Positions 34,960 through 46,827 of a stretch of DNA of 64,000 nucleotides are shown here, piece by piece. The DNA is from Callorhinus ursinus. Its lineage: Eukaryota; Chordata; Mammalia; Carnivora; Otariidae. Under the pieces are notes generated by a model. The model was not told where the DNA came from and searched no databases. It saw only the letters and a program-made list of their open reading frames with translations. The position numbers and the translations under genes are program-made. The stretch covers positions 5,994,363 to 6,058,362 of the forward strand of contig NW_020313057.1 of assembly GCF_003265705.1 (NCBI RefSeq), written 5' to 3'. Each line of letters opens with the position of its first letter. The stretch's first letter is position 1.

Positions 34960-36940
34960 CGCTCAATAGAAACAGTGTGCTAATAAAATACATAGAGTAC
35001 ACACTAAGAGAACTAGAAGAATTCTATCCCTGTCACCCCACTCAATCAATGAACCAGAATATAGTCCTTTGATTATAGAGCTTTCAACATTTTTGCACAA
35101 AGTTTATAACCATATCTTACAGACGGGTGCTTGATATATGGTGATTAGTGTTTACAAGCAAACAATTTTTCCCCCTACAGACAACCTTGTATATTTTATG
35201 ACAAGTTTCCATTTTTTAATGGTTCCTATATACAACGTCACACATTGCAATCTTTAAAAGCAGAAGACTATCAGCTCTGTTATCAGAGATGTATCAGTAT
35301 TGTTCCATCTACTCAAAAAGCCTCCTTCACAAAAGGGTCTCCCCTCCCCCCAACTTCTGGCTTACCATTGCAAACTGGAATCCAAAACATCTTTCCCCAT
35401 CACGTTTTCAAATTCAAATTTTATTAACATAGCTGTTTCGGCTTAAAAAAAAAAAAAAGCCTAATGTGCTCAGAGCCATTTGGAGCAAGAAATACAGGCC
35501 CTATAAGGGGATTTCCTATCATTTCTAGCCAATAAATTTGAAATCCACATGAATTTTAAGTACCTGAGAGAGTATCTGACTTTGTGGCCATGTGTTCTCG
35601 GCTTACTCCAGTTTCATTAGCAACTTGCAAAAATAAACAATGGTGTTTTTGATCTGCTTAAAAAAACCCAAACAGATCCTTAAGTGATACATATAAATAT
35701 ATCTTTTCTTCATCCCATAAAGGTATCCCTTAAAAAATACTTATATGGCCAATTATGAATTTAAAACGATCACTTTATTATTCACCAACCCCCCCCCCCG
35801 CCCCCCCCCCCCCCCCAGCTCCTATTTTCAATTGAAAGCTTCTGGAATGGTGACTGTCACATTCCTAAAATGACTTAAGTAAAATTAAATGCCAATAAAG
35901 ATGAAGTAGTTATTAAAGTCTTATTTTACATTTCTACAGGAATTGTAAGTAGTCACTCTCCCTTGAGAACAGCTGCTACTAGCTTTCTGCAATCTTGTGT
36001 TTTTCTGAATCTGTTTTTAATAGAGCAAAAATACATAATGGTGAATTTATCTTCTTTCTGAAGAGGCCCTCAAAATGAAGATGGTTCTTTGTATACATAC
36101 CTTCGTGCTCCGAAATGAGAGGCCCCTCTTGAGTTTCCAGAAGCTTCCATTCCAAGGGGATGAAATGCTAACACCGTGGGTCTCTCAGACGCAGAGCCCA
36201 ACCAGCCCATCACTTCCCTCCCCACCTTGCCCTTTCCCTTGCCTTTCTCCATGATACCCCTGCTGCCTCCTTTCTGTCCCCGCTCTTAGCTTTCTCTCTC
36301 AGATGGCAGCCAGGCAATGCCAGAAGCTTCCCCCTACAGCTGTGTCTGAAGAGGCAGGTGACTACCAACGTGAAGGGAGTTGTGGTTGGTTGCTTATCTG
36401 CAGGAGAAATCAAGTTTGCCTCGCCTTGACCAAAGCTGGTTTCTGAACTGGGAACAGCTGTCTCTGGGTTGAGCCCTGGGATTCCTTTCCAGACGTTACC
36501 AGAGGGTGGGAGGGGGAGGATGCAAGTCTGTGTCCCATGAAGTGAGGACACAGAACATGAACATGGGGAAGAACGGAGAAAGGGTGGCCAGAGGGAAAAG
36601 GTCTAGTGTGGTGCTTTGCATGCGAAGGCACTCCTCTGAAGAAATGTGCCAGTGGCCTCTTGAAGATCCTGAGAAGGGTCGGACTACACCAGGCACCCTT
36701 ATCTGGTGCCAGCCTGGCGGCAGGAACAAAACTTATACCTATCAGAGTGAGGCGTTTAATTCTCCGGCAGTCTGCCCTCCAACACCCCCCTCCCAGCCCC
36801 TGCAAAAGGTTTTCCCCGATTGGCCACAAGTTCTCATCTTACTGTCACGTATTGTTCGATTCAAAAAGGAGAAACTTCTGCTTGATGAAATGCAACAGCT
36901 GAGCGGCAACAGCTGGGTGGGTACAGCAGTGGGGCAGACG
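34960..36940. other. Intronic DNA, no gene; contains a long C tract
   Basis: No exon recognised. The region 36100-36900 is richer in GC with open frames on both strands, but has no protein-like or splice-bounded content. Confidence 0.5.
35789..35816 (+). repeat. C11-G-C16 homopolymer tract
   Basis: Twenty-eight bases, all C except one G. The CELF2 sense strand carries the matching G runs, a strong G-quadruplex candidate. Length may be unreliable in assembly. Confidence 0.9.
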
Positions 36941-36946
36941 TGAGGT

Positions 36947-36948
<2 letters not shown>

Positions 36949-36988
<40 letters not shown>
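36949..36988 (+). repeat. (AG)20 microsatellite, (CU)20 in CELF2 pre-mRNA
   Basis: Forty bases of uninterrupted AG. The sense RNA reads as a CU polypyrimidine tract, a known type of PTBP1 binding sequence. Confidence 0.95.
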
Positions 36989-36989
<1 letters not shown>

Positions 36990-36994
<5 letters not shown>

Positions 36995-38654
36995 CCTGCA
37001 GCAACAGGTGGGGGGGGAAGGAAAGGAAACAGGAGTTTCAAGCCTTGGGGCGGGCTGTCTGAGACAGATCTTGGCAACAATCAAAACCTCAACTCAGGAG
37101 GTATGACAGCCCCCTTTCCCGGAATCTCTCTCTCTTTTTTCCTAAACAAATACATCTGGAAGAAGAGTGAAGATTAAGAGAGCAAAATCTTGGGTTTCTG
37201 TAAAACAAAACACATGAATCTGCTTTACCCACAATGGTGACGGATCGCCTTCGAAGCGCTTTGGTTACCAGGATCAGAAGCCATCTGATAAGGTGCAGGC
37301 AGGTCAGACTCTTTAAGGCAAATGCTACTTTCCAACTCAGTGGAAAAAGACGAGAAGATTTAAGAACCAAACCTGTTTGATTCTGCATTTGATTCTGTCG
37401 GATTGTTGACTGACACTGGGAACGCGTCATTTAATTTACTGATTCATCAGCTAGACCTCTGTCATAAGCGTGGCCATCCTTTCCTCGTAGGGACGAATGG
37501 CTAAAAAATCAAAATCTACCATGATCCTCAAATAAAAGGTGCAATGTGTTAACCTAATTATTACTACAGCAATTATATAACAAAGCTATTAAAATGACAT
37601 GTAGGTTGAAAATACATTAAGGTTTTGAGTACAGGAAATTTATTTTTTCCCTATAATAGGGTTCAAATCTCTAGCCATTTTTAGCTTATGATAGAGGTGT
37701 TGGAAAATCCCAAATGACTTTTTACTTAAATTTGCTTTTGATTCTAATTCCCCTTGAAGTCCATTAGGGGCAAAAAAAATTTTCTTTTTCCTTCTGCTTA
37801 AAAGAACTACCCAAAATCTTCATGGGAAGGTGGTGTAGCTGTCTTCCCAAGCTAAGTGGAATGTGTTCTATCCTATCTCCACTGCTGAGTGTAAACCTTT
37901 ATGTTACCCCATAGTTCAGTCTCAATACTCTCTGGAGGCTCATAGGTGCATTTGCCCTATTTCATAGGAATATGGCAAGGTTAGGGAGCAGGAGAGGTGT
38001 GGAAGACTTTGGGTCTGGGGAAGAAAGGAGAAGAAGTTAAGATTTTGTTTTGCTTTGTTTTAATAACAGGACACCTGTTTTCTCCTCCTCACTCACCCAC
38101 GCTTCAGGCCAGTTCACCTCCCCGTCCTCTGCATCACACCCCCGACACCTGCTGTTCTTTCTCCGTTTCATGACTGTTGTGAGTTTCTGGACGGCTGGGA
38201 CTATGTCTCATATTGAGCGCAATATATATCTGTGCCTTGATTGGTTATGACTGCAATAGGACATCTTTTGGCCTCCCTTACAGACAAAAAGTTACATTTC
38301 GGCTTGATAATGCTTTAAAATTCTCTTTCTCCTGCCATAACACCTGTGCCCATTGTACAGCTGAACGGCTGACAAAAGTGAGGCAAAGGACGCTTTAATT
38401 CAAAGACCTCGTGAACTAGAAGACAGGTGAGTGGGGATAGAAGGGGAGTCGTCAGAAGCCGAAAGCAAACACCACTGTGATTTTTCCTGTCGCATTCATT
38501 ATTTTTCTTCTCTTGCGGTACCACTTCCTCGGTGGCAACACTCTGAGGCACGTACCAATCAAGGGCCATGGTGGAAATGCAGCACCAGAGGAAGAGATGA
38601 CTTTAAAGTGTCAGATATGCAACAGTTATGCTTTCAAGTTGGCAGGGGAGGAGT
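36990..38654. other. Intronic DNA, no gene
   Basis: No exon or young repeat. 38130-38240 weakly resembles an L2-type tail. Confidence 0.5.
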
Positions 38655-38870
38655 TTGGCTGAGTCCTGAGTTCGAATCCCTCCCTTTTGAGCTATGTGTC
38701 TGCAGGCCTATTACTTTACCTTCCTCTGTCTCAGTTTTTCATCTTTAAAATGGTAATAACGTAACTACCTGCAACTCTTGGATGCCTGTGAGGATTAAAT
38801 CACATAAAATTTACAAAACCCACCTAATGTAGTGCCAGGCATAGACTGTCAATAAATTTTTGGTTTTATT
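38655..38870 (-). mobile_element. MIR SINE
   Basis: Plus strand reads GAGTTCGAATCC ... CTGTCTCAGTTTTTCATC ... TGTGAGGATTAAATCACATA ... AGTGCCAGGCATAG, the reverse complement of MIR over nearly its whole length. Confidence 0.88.
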
Positions 38871-39833
38871 CTTTAATCATAATCCTCCCCACCCCCCCAC
38901 ACACCACCCAACCCCGCCAACCCAATTTTGTTTAAACCTGGAACTGGCAGGTAGAAAGTAAAAGAGAAAGCCAGTTCTAATCCTATTGTTCTTGTAGCAT
39001 TAAAGTTTCACTGACACCTTCCATTTTGAAGGCCAGCAGCCTAACCCAGAGGGAAGGTACAGGTTTTGGTTTACAGAGAGCAGGCACTGGGCATCCTGGG
39101 GCTTGGGGTGAGGTCTCTATCCCTTTTCAAATTAGGTCAGTTTCCGAAGAGAAGGTCCAAATGAATCCTAACTGCTGACACCAGGAACTTAACGCCTCTT
39201 ACCACTGACTCCGAGAGTTTTCATTTTCAGAGATGCTTCCTAAATCATCTCTGAATGAATGGGTAAGCCAGTTCACAGAGTCCAAAAGGGACTTTTTACC
39301 CATGGCAGCTGCAACCTTTCTTAAGACAGGGATTAAAGAAGCCATGAGGTCGTAGGTGTATCATCGTTATAACTTCCAACCTCACGCCCTCCTTGACCAA
39401 GACAACAAAGTTTGTCGAGCTGAATAATTTTCCGGGAAGATTCTAGTTTTTATTTTTCTCTGAGAGCATGCCGGCAAGTTCTGCTTTATAAACTCCAGTG
39501 ATTCACCAGGATCCTAAGCAGCCAATCATGGGCGGGTCAACTTGGAATGGGCTGAGGTGGCAGCTTGAGCCGCCCTGGTAATACATGTCACTCCAGGCTG
39601 GTGTCATCTCGTCCCCACAGACGCCATTTCCTGTTAACTGTGATGGTCTTGACATACAAGAAAATGTGCTGAGATCAGTCGCAGCCAGAAAAAAAAAAGC
39701 CACAGAGCCGATAAGCACACCTGTGCATGATAATCCCTAACGACATTGCATGAAGCAGAAGGTTGTGTGTGGGGACAAAGGGTACCTCATCCCAAATCAG
39801 GGTTAACCAGCACATTTCTGAGTTGAGTGGAGG

Positions 39834-39875
<42 letters not shown>

Positions 39876-42800
39876 TACGTGTACGTCTAGCTTCCATGTC
39901 ACTCCCATCTCTGTAGATTGCTACCATGTGACTGGAAAGGTGCTTCGGCTCCAGGACACCTCATTTCAGCTCTTAATGGGCAACACATTAAAGCCTCACA
40001 TATGCTTTTCTTCCTCTGACACCCTCTTCCCAATGTCAATTAAGTAAAATGCCACGAATTTCAGTCCTCTGCAAACCACTGCCTTGTCTTGCCTACGGAA
40101 CAAAAGTCACTGAGAGTTCAGAAAAACTCCCAAAGCCAATCACCATCAGAGAAGCAATAGTTTTATGAAAGGGGGAAACCTGCCCCTCTCCACCTCCGCC
40201 CCCCGCCCCCAGGAACTACCAAAGGGTGGGAAGAAATTCAGTGATGGCTGATAAAGATGAACCAAGGCATTACCGCGACGGAACGGACCATACTTGCTCC
40301 TGCTGGGAAAGGTGCAGAGAAAAGCTACGGAGCTGGGAACATGCCAATGAATGAACTGCGTTCTGTTAACGACTTTACAGACTTCTCCATATAAGAAATG
40401 AAGTTGGGCATTTCTTATTTCCCCGCTGCCATGGTTATACCAGCTCATGGTATGGTCTTTCTCTATAAATTCTGGCCCCTTAAACTCAGAACCACCATTC
40501 CCACACAAACCTCCTCTTTCTGCATTTTACCTGTCCTGGGTGTTTCCAGGGCTGAGCGCAATGAACTTTCCATCAGCCACTTTTCACCTAATTAACCCCC
40601 CTGATGACAATAATTGGTATTGAGTCACTCTTTGGATGACTTCCTAGGTATTCAGGCACAATCTGCACTTGCCATAAAGTTCTAGATATGAATATTAATC
40701 AAATGCTCTCCTTTGTTTTTCAGCCCCAAAGGGGTATTTTTGCAACGGCACACACTTCTATTTTAAAAAAGAAAAAAAAATGTGAGGTTTCATTTGAACA
40801 AATAAAAGGGTATTAATACACTGAGCTTACAGATCTCAGTCTGTGGTCTGCTGAACACATCTATGTGAGTATTCCCAAGGCTCGTGTGTGAAGGGACTCT
40901 GGGTACAATCATTACTCTATTGAAAGAAGCCATTTTCCCAGTTTGAATCTTTTGCTATTCCTTTTCTGAAAGTCGTGGCTTAGAATTAAAATTTACTTTG
41001 ACATTTGTTTAGGTCACTACGGAGGGGGATCATCACACAGGGAGGCTAATGGCAGGACACAGATTATGTATCTTCTTACTGCTGTGGAATTAGATGCAGA
41101 CAAGTTTGCCAACTTCAGGCAACCTCACACCGTCCCCATCAGGCTAAAGGAAAAGATACCTACAAGCTGGACACTGGAGTGGGGGGGGTCCCCGAATTCC
41201 AAAGGCTGATGATCAATCAAACCACATGAGAAGAAAAGTAAGAAAGGATCTCCCTTGTTCTTGGACTTAATTATGACCACCCAGGGATTAAAGTGAATGG
41301 ATCACAGGTAAATAATTGTAAACACAGTCAAAAATTCAACATGGAGGCTTCCAAGTTATTTCTTTACTTCAGTGTGCTACTGACACGCAGGTAGGGAGCA
41401 CAGAGGACTACTTTTCTCCCAAACCACAAAAAAATTGCTTTGCAGCCTTTGTTTGGAATAAAAATTTCCCATGAAAGCAGAATCTAGGTGTGCTGGTAAC
41501 AGTGGGCTTCAGATATAAAGCTTCGCCAATTACCTTTTATGAGCTCATCCTAAAAGCAATTATTGGCATACCCAATGGAATGAGCAGTTCTGATCCCATT
41601 GGAAGTAAGAGAACATAATAAGGATGCATTTAAAATCCACTCTATTCACAATGGATAACTTCTGAAATATTATTATAGTACAGATACATTTTGGGTCCAC
41701 CCAGGTTCTGGATATACTGTCAACAGAAAATTTATACTTAAGAATTCAATTTATTTAGCCTGAAACATTAATTTTAATAGTTCTGAATTAGATATTTTAT
41801 AACACGTCAACTTAAGTTAAAAAAATTAAAATGCATGTCCAAACTCTAAAAAATAGTTAATGTTCCCTGTGTTTTTATAAGGAATGTGTTTTGTTCCTTA
41901 TTTACTGAGAGCATCCCTAATTTGAACCATAGTACAATTCAAGAGGAAATATTTGTAACTAAATATTTAAAAAGAATTTTTTTTTGCCCTTTAAAATGAT
42001 TTCCCTTCTGTGTTTAAAAATTAGGTCCTTAATCTTCCTTTATAAATTTACTAATATTTTTCAATATTTTGCTGTGGCATGAACAACCAATTAAGCCAGA
42101 TACTCAAGTGTTAGATAAGATAAATTTTTTAAAGAAACCAACCCTAGTAACATGATTTTCACGTAAATCAATGAGCACTGAATATCCTAGGACCAGTTCT
42201 TTTACATTAAGCATGAGAATAAGAATGGTTTCAATATTTGAGAAGTTTGAAACAGATTTTCCCATTTCCTCTTTTTGAACTCTGTTTTCACCTTAGAAAT
42301 CACTGTTTCTGTTATAAAAAGCAAGATTTTTGAAGACATGAGAAATGTTTGCCCTGCATAAAAATTCAGGCACATAACCATATTTTTTTGAGCACATAAC
42401 CATATATCAAAAACCAATATGTTCCATAGAGACCTTTAACTTAGTAACTTAAATAGGCTATGGAACAATAGTTTATGACCAAAATTCTAAGGGCAAAAGT
42501 TCTCACATGTCCTTGAATTTCAAAACTGTCTATCTACCTGGATGCCGAAAGAGGAGGTAGAGGCTAGAAATTACAATTTACTTAAATATTAGAAATATCC
42601 CCCTTAACTTCTCTTTCCTGCTACGTTCCAGGAGTCTACCAAATAGGCAAATTTAAAATCCCCCAGCATTAAACACTGTAGAGGCATGTCTGATAACAAG
42701 GTATTTGCCAGAATGATAATGGTATTACAAGCAGTCTCAATCAATACATTGCTTTCTGTAGTTAACAGAGAGGGAAGCAATAAATCTCTAACTTAATCCA

Positions 42801-43763
42801 ACCAACATAGCTGCAAAACGCAAAAAGCTTTATGAATGGTAGATATTAATATTTTTTTAAAAAAGCACAAAACCACAAACAAGCAGTTCTAAAAGCTCTT
42901 CATTCTGTAGAGTCTATACAAACAAGATTAAAGCAGATAAAAAGGGTGTTGAGAAAGAAAAAAAAAAAAAAAGCCCCAGACATGCATTAAGCTAGTTTGA
43001 CAGCTCCATTGTTCAACCGGTCCCATTGTCAGACCCAAAGATGTATTCAGTGCTACAATGTCTGCTAGCAAATAAACAAAAGACTACATTTTTCAAAGCA
43101 GGATGCCAATTCCATCATAATTCTTCCTCTGTTTCCCAAAAGGTCAGTGGTGGCTCATTCTTGGTATGTGATCGAATCCTAACACAGATGCAAGAAACAA
43201 GTATTTGCTTTCAATACATAGGGACCCAGGACGCCATGCATGAACAGAGGTCTTTAAACAGGTACACATTTTGGCAAACAGGATAAAGTGATCCAAACCT
43301 GGTAACACAGAAGGACTATTTAGGTAGGCTAAGTCCAGATTAGAGCGGTATTTGGAACGCAAGTCTAATATGGAGTCTCCTTAGCTCCTTTTTCGGTGAT
43401 TATTCCATGCAGAGTGCATGATAATGAGAGGCTTAGACATTGTAAAGGAAAAGACAAACCAAGAGCCAGATTCAGAGCCTTTAAAATTATCCACTGGCCA
43501 CTCACAAATAGCAGGGAACAAATACATGATATGCTTTCAAAAGGCAGCGAGTGCAAATATAACTCGCACTGGGCAGTCCTTCTCCTTTCTCTTGCTGGCT
43601 CCCTTTCTCCCAGTCCTTGGTCTCGATTTCGTTTCCCTCTCTTTCTCTCTAGATTCTTTTTTTCCCCTCCAAGATAAGGAAGCTCCTTGATGCCGAGCAT
43701 GATTATTGTCTCAGCCAGCTCTAGAAACTAGAAAAGCACACATTAAAAACAAAGGACACAACA
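38870..43763. other. Intronic DNA just downstream of the MRCPKS exon
   Basis: No further exon recognised. 41400-41660 is AT-rich and motif-dense with no repeat signature. 42950-42972 is A-rich. 43000-43720 has a 112-codon open frame on the minus strand (43365-43700) without protein similarity that I recognise. Confidence 0.5.
39836..39872 (+). repeat. (CA)18 microsatellite, (UG)n in CELF2 pre-mRNA
   Basis: Thirty-seven uninterrupted bases; third long tract of the same orientation in the intron, about 3.9 kb downstream of the MRCPKS donor. Confidence 0.96.
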
Positions 43764-43769
43764 ACATAC

Positions 43770-43822
43770 CTTAAAAGCAGCTCCTCATTTCTCATAGTAA
43801 CAGCGGATTTGGGACAGCGCAT
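43770..43822 (-). CDS. CELF2: CELF2 alternative first coding exon, MRCPKS form (partial CDS)
   Basis: Reading the minus strand from the ATG at 43822 gives MRCPKSAVTMRNEELLL and then the two bases AG, followed immediately by the donor GTATGT (43769-43764). This matches the N-terminus I recall for the long CELF2 isoform, in which the split codon is completed as Ser and followed by NGTANK. The 53 coding bases equal 17 codons plus 2, the same phase as the other first exon at 31.5 kb, so both can splice to one acceptor. The start has A at -3. The exon has no RNA-binding domain itself; it supplies an alternative N-terminal tail ahead of RRM1. A second in-frame Met (residue 10) could serve as an internal start. 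An upstream ORF ends five bases before this ATG. Confidence 0.95.
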
Positions 43823-43827
43823 GCTTT

Positions 43828-43884
43828 CTACACTGATACACTGATAGTCTCAACAAAAGCTGGTTCAGAAGTACGCTCAAACAT
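43828..43884 (-). promoter_or_regulatory. CELF2: Upstream ORF derived from an N-terminal extension of CELF2
   Basis: From the ATG at 43884 the minus strand reads MFERTSEPAFVETISVSV and then TAG (43830-43828). As I recall, a human CELF2 isoform starts with almost the same residues and continues without a stop into MRCPKS. Here an 8-bp unit, TATCAGTG, is present twice in tandem (minus strand, 43847-43832), which shifts the frame and creates the stop. Removing one copy on paper would restore frame with the MRCPKS ATG, so the break is a single event. The ATG context is weak (T at -3, T at +4). As it stands the segment behaves as an 18-codon upstream ORF ending 5 nt before the main start. Confidence 0.8.
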
Positions 43885-43913
43885 CAATGCCACAGTAGCT
43901 GTTCACTAATGCG

Positions 43914-43959
43914 CTCTCTCTCTCCCTCTCTCTCTCTCTCTTTCCCCACTCTCTTCTCT
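43914..43959 (-). repeat. Polypurine (GA-rich) tract in the leader or promoter of the upstream CELF2 exon
   Basis: The plus strand is an almost pure CT run with a few interruptions, so the sense strand of CELF2 is GA-rich. It lies 30 bases upstream of the upstream-ORF ATG, so depending on the start site it is either 5' leader or core promoter. GA/CT tracts of this kind can bind GAGA-type and Sp1-family factors and are length-variable; that role here is inference. Confidence 0.8.
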
Positions 43960-45650
43960 AGTCAAATTCTGAATGGTGGAGCAAAGGGGCTCCTGCAGAT
44001 TCACTAAGTAGAAATAATCCTCTCTGACAAGTTATGTTGTCTAGGCATATTTTTACATTAATACACTGTGCTGCCTATAGGGGTCTTGTTTGCATTCACT
44101 CAAGCCTGCCTGGTGTTAGTTCTCCTAATTACCATCTTAAAAAATTGGAAAGAAAAATAAGTAACTCATTTACCTTTTTCTTATACATATCACAGCAAAG
44201 CCAATGCCACATTTTCTTTTGGCTAGCAACTATCAGCAAGCATCGCAGATGACTACCAGAGGATTTGGATAGGGCAGTGTGCTAAAAAGGATTTTTGCTT
44301 CTCTTTTCTGGGACACTGAATTCACAGTTGGATTCATCTGTTCCTTTCCTCTTGTCCTCAGGAAGAGTGACAAGGTCAAGACCCTTAACCCCACCCTGGG
44401 TCAGGGATGCAGAAGACAGAGATTGGGGGACTTGGCAATATTTTAACTCTGTGCACACCAGAGCTCTTGCAGATCAGAGCATAGTTCACCTGAAGCAGGA
44501 CGTCTAAAGGAGGCAGGCGATGAAATGCAGAGATTGTTTGGTCATATTGAAGTCCCAGTTGACACCGGAGCATCGTCCCCAAAAAACCAATTAAATGGTC
44601 TTTTCCAAAACAAGAAAAATCAGCTTCCCTGTTTCATTATACTCAACAGGCTTAGCAGATACAGTCAGCCAGGAAAATGCACATTATACTTCTGTTTATT
44701 GGAATTAGAAGAATTCCATGCAGATTAGCCAAGTAAAACAGAAGGTTAAACACATAGAGAAAAGATGAGATGCTACAGACAGAATGGTCAGTTGTCCAGA
44801 AGTGCAAACTAAGGCATCATTCCTCTGTGCTCACAGGAAGCCAAGAATGCTCTCAGTTTGGATGGAACAATGCAGGGCACAGCCTGAAACAGAGCTGGAT
44901 CACTGAGCACTGGATTCTTCAGCCCCAGGCTCAAAGTAGGTCCCTGTCCTCCGTTAGCACAACCATGCACCTCAGTAATCATCTGGAGTTACAACGTCCA
45001 TGGGAATAATTGTGGGGTGGGGAAAATAATGGCGAGCTCTGTCTCTCTCCTATTTGAGGATCTGGAATATAACCCGATATCTTGCTAGATCTGTGACCTC
45101 TGAACTTAGTCTTGGCCCACAGCTAGGGAAATGGAGATGTTCTGGAAGGTGTTGAGGGTTCTTCAATCTACTGCACAATAATCTCCCTTAGTTTATCAAG
45201 GCACTGAGGACAATAAACAGCGCTGACTGATAGCAGTCACCGTCCCTATTTCTGGATGATAGTGAGACAACATGATGAGTAACTCGACAAAGGTCAAACG
45301 ATGAAATAATGTTTGTCCCTAAAACAGTCATATTTTTACATTTCCCTCTTTCATGATAGCACAGGGAAGTTATAGAGTGAATATACAAAAACGAATTACC
45401 TTGCCAAAGAAAGATATCGTATAAAACCTAAGATGTTCTTTAGAAGCAAGATAAGTATCACATAAATGAGCGTGGAACCAGAGAGACCTTGGAAGGAGAG
45501 AAAGAGTTGGAGCCATTCCTCTAGTGACTTGTGGAGGCAGAAGTCACTTGGCCTCTCTGTGGCTCTCTTTGACCCCCGTTCTTAAATGGGGGGCAACAAA
45601 TGTGAATTCCTTTAAAGCACCTGAAGTTCCTGTAATGAAACTGGGTGTGT
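43960..45650. other. DNA upstream of the MRCPKS exon, no gene
   Basis: Probable proximal upstream region of the longer CELF2 transcript. No CpG island, no clear TATA element that I can place, and no recognised repeat. Confidence 0.5.
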
Positions 45651-45667
45651 CCTGTCAGTGCAAATAT

Positions 45668-45870
45668 TTATTTTTATTTTTAATTTTTTTAGGAGTGAGA
45701 GAGTGAGAGCGAGTGGAAGGAGGGGCAGAGGGAGAGGGAGAGAGAAAATCTCAAGCAGGCTCCAAAACGGGGTGGAGCCCAAAGCCTGCTGGATCTCGCA
45801 GTCCTGAGATCCTGACCTGAGCCAGAATCAAGAGTCTGATGCTTAACTGACTGAGCCACCCAGGCGCCCC
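45668..45870 (-). mobile_element. CAN-SINE, older copy
   Basis: Reverse-complement SINE ending CTGAGCCACCCAGGCGCCCC. Flanks CCTGTCAGTGCAAATATT (from 45651) and CCTGTCGGTGTCAATATT (from 45870) are target duplications with three mismatches. Confidence 0.93.
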
Positions 45871-46827
45871 CTGTCGGTGTCAATATTAATAAAAAGTGGA
45901 ATGAGTCGCCTGACATTGGCCATGGTTTTGTCTACTAGAAAAAGTCTTAATATTTTTATAAATTTCTTTAAAAAATTTTTAAAACGATTTTATTGGGGTA
46001 TAACTGACATATAATATTAGTTTCAGGTGTACAACGTAATGATTTGGTATTTGTATATACTGCAAAATGATCATCACAGTAAGTCTAGCTAACATCCATT
46101 ACCATATATAGCTGCAAAATTTCTTTTTTGGTCATGAGAACTTTTTAGACTTATTCTCTTAGCAACATTTAAATATGCAATACAGTATTAACTACATTCA
46201 CCATGTTGTACATTAAATCAACATGATTTATTCGATAACTGGAAGTTTGTACCTTTTGGCTCCCTTCACCAATTTTGCCCACCTTCCCCTCTGTTCTCTG
46301 TATTTATGAGTTCAGGTTGTTTTTTAAATTCCACATATAGGTGAAATCATATGGTATTTGTCTTCTCTCTGACTTACTACACTTAGCATAATGCCCTTAA
46401 GGTCCATCCATGTTGCAGCAAAAGGCAAAATTTCATTCTTTTTAATGGCTGAATAATCTTCCAATGTGTGTATGTGTATGTGTGTGTGTGAGTGTGTGTG
46501 TGTGTGTGTGTGTGTTCTTTATCCATTCATCCATTGATGGACACTAAGGTTGTTTCTCTATCTTGGATATTGCACATAATGTTTAATGAACATGGGGGTG
46601 CATATATCTTTCTGAGTTCGTGTTTTCATTTTCTTTGGATAAATACCCAGAAGTGGAATTGCTGGATCATATGGTAGTTCTATTTTTTTCTTTTTCTTTT
46701 TTTTTTTTTTTTGAGCAACATCCATATTGTTTTCCTCAGTGGCTGCACCAATTTACTTTTCTACCAACGGTGCACAAGGGTTCCCTTTTATCTACATCCT
46801 CTCCAACACTTGTTATTTATTACTTTT

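Larger units (their letters stand above)
1..43960 (-). other. CELF2: CELF2 transcription unit, 5' part (two alternative first exons and intron)
   Basis: The unit is defined by two recognised first coding exons on the minus strand (43822-43770 and 31580-31507), each followed by a canonical splice donor and each leaving two bases of a split codon. The common next exon, whose protein as I recall begins NGTANKMNG, and all the RRM-domain exons were not found; they should lie beyond the left edge. The whole left part of the window is therefore read as first intron. The exact transcription starts cannot be seen; 43960 is only an approximate upper limit at the far end of the GA-rich leader of the upstream exon. 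CELF2 binds GU-rich RNA through three RRMs in nucleus and cytoplasm (established knowledge). Confidence 0.85.

Noticed and set aside
43365..43700. 111-codon minus-strand frame close to the MRCPKS exon
   Set aside because: It lies downstream of the donor in the intron, with Arg/Glu-rich low-complexity content and no acceptor or protein similarity recognised.
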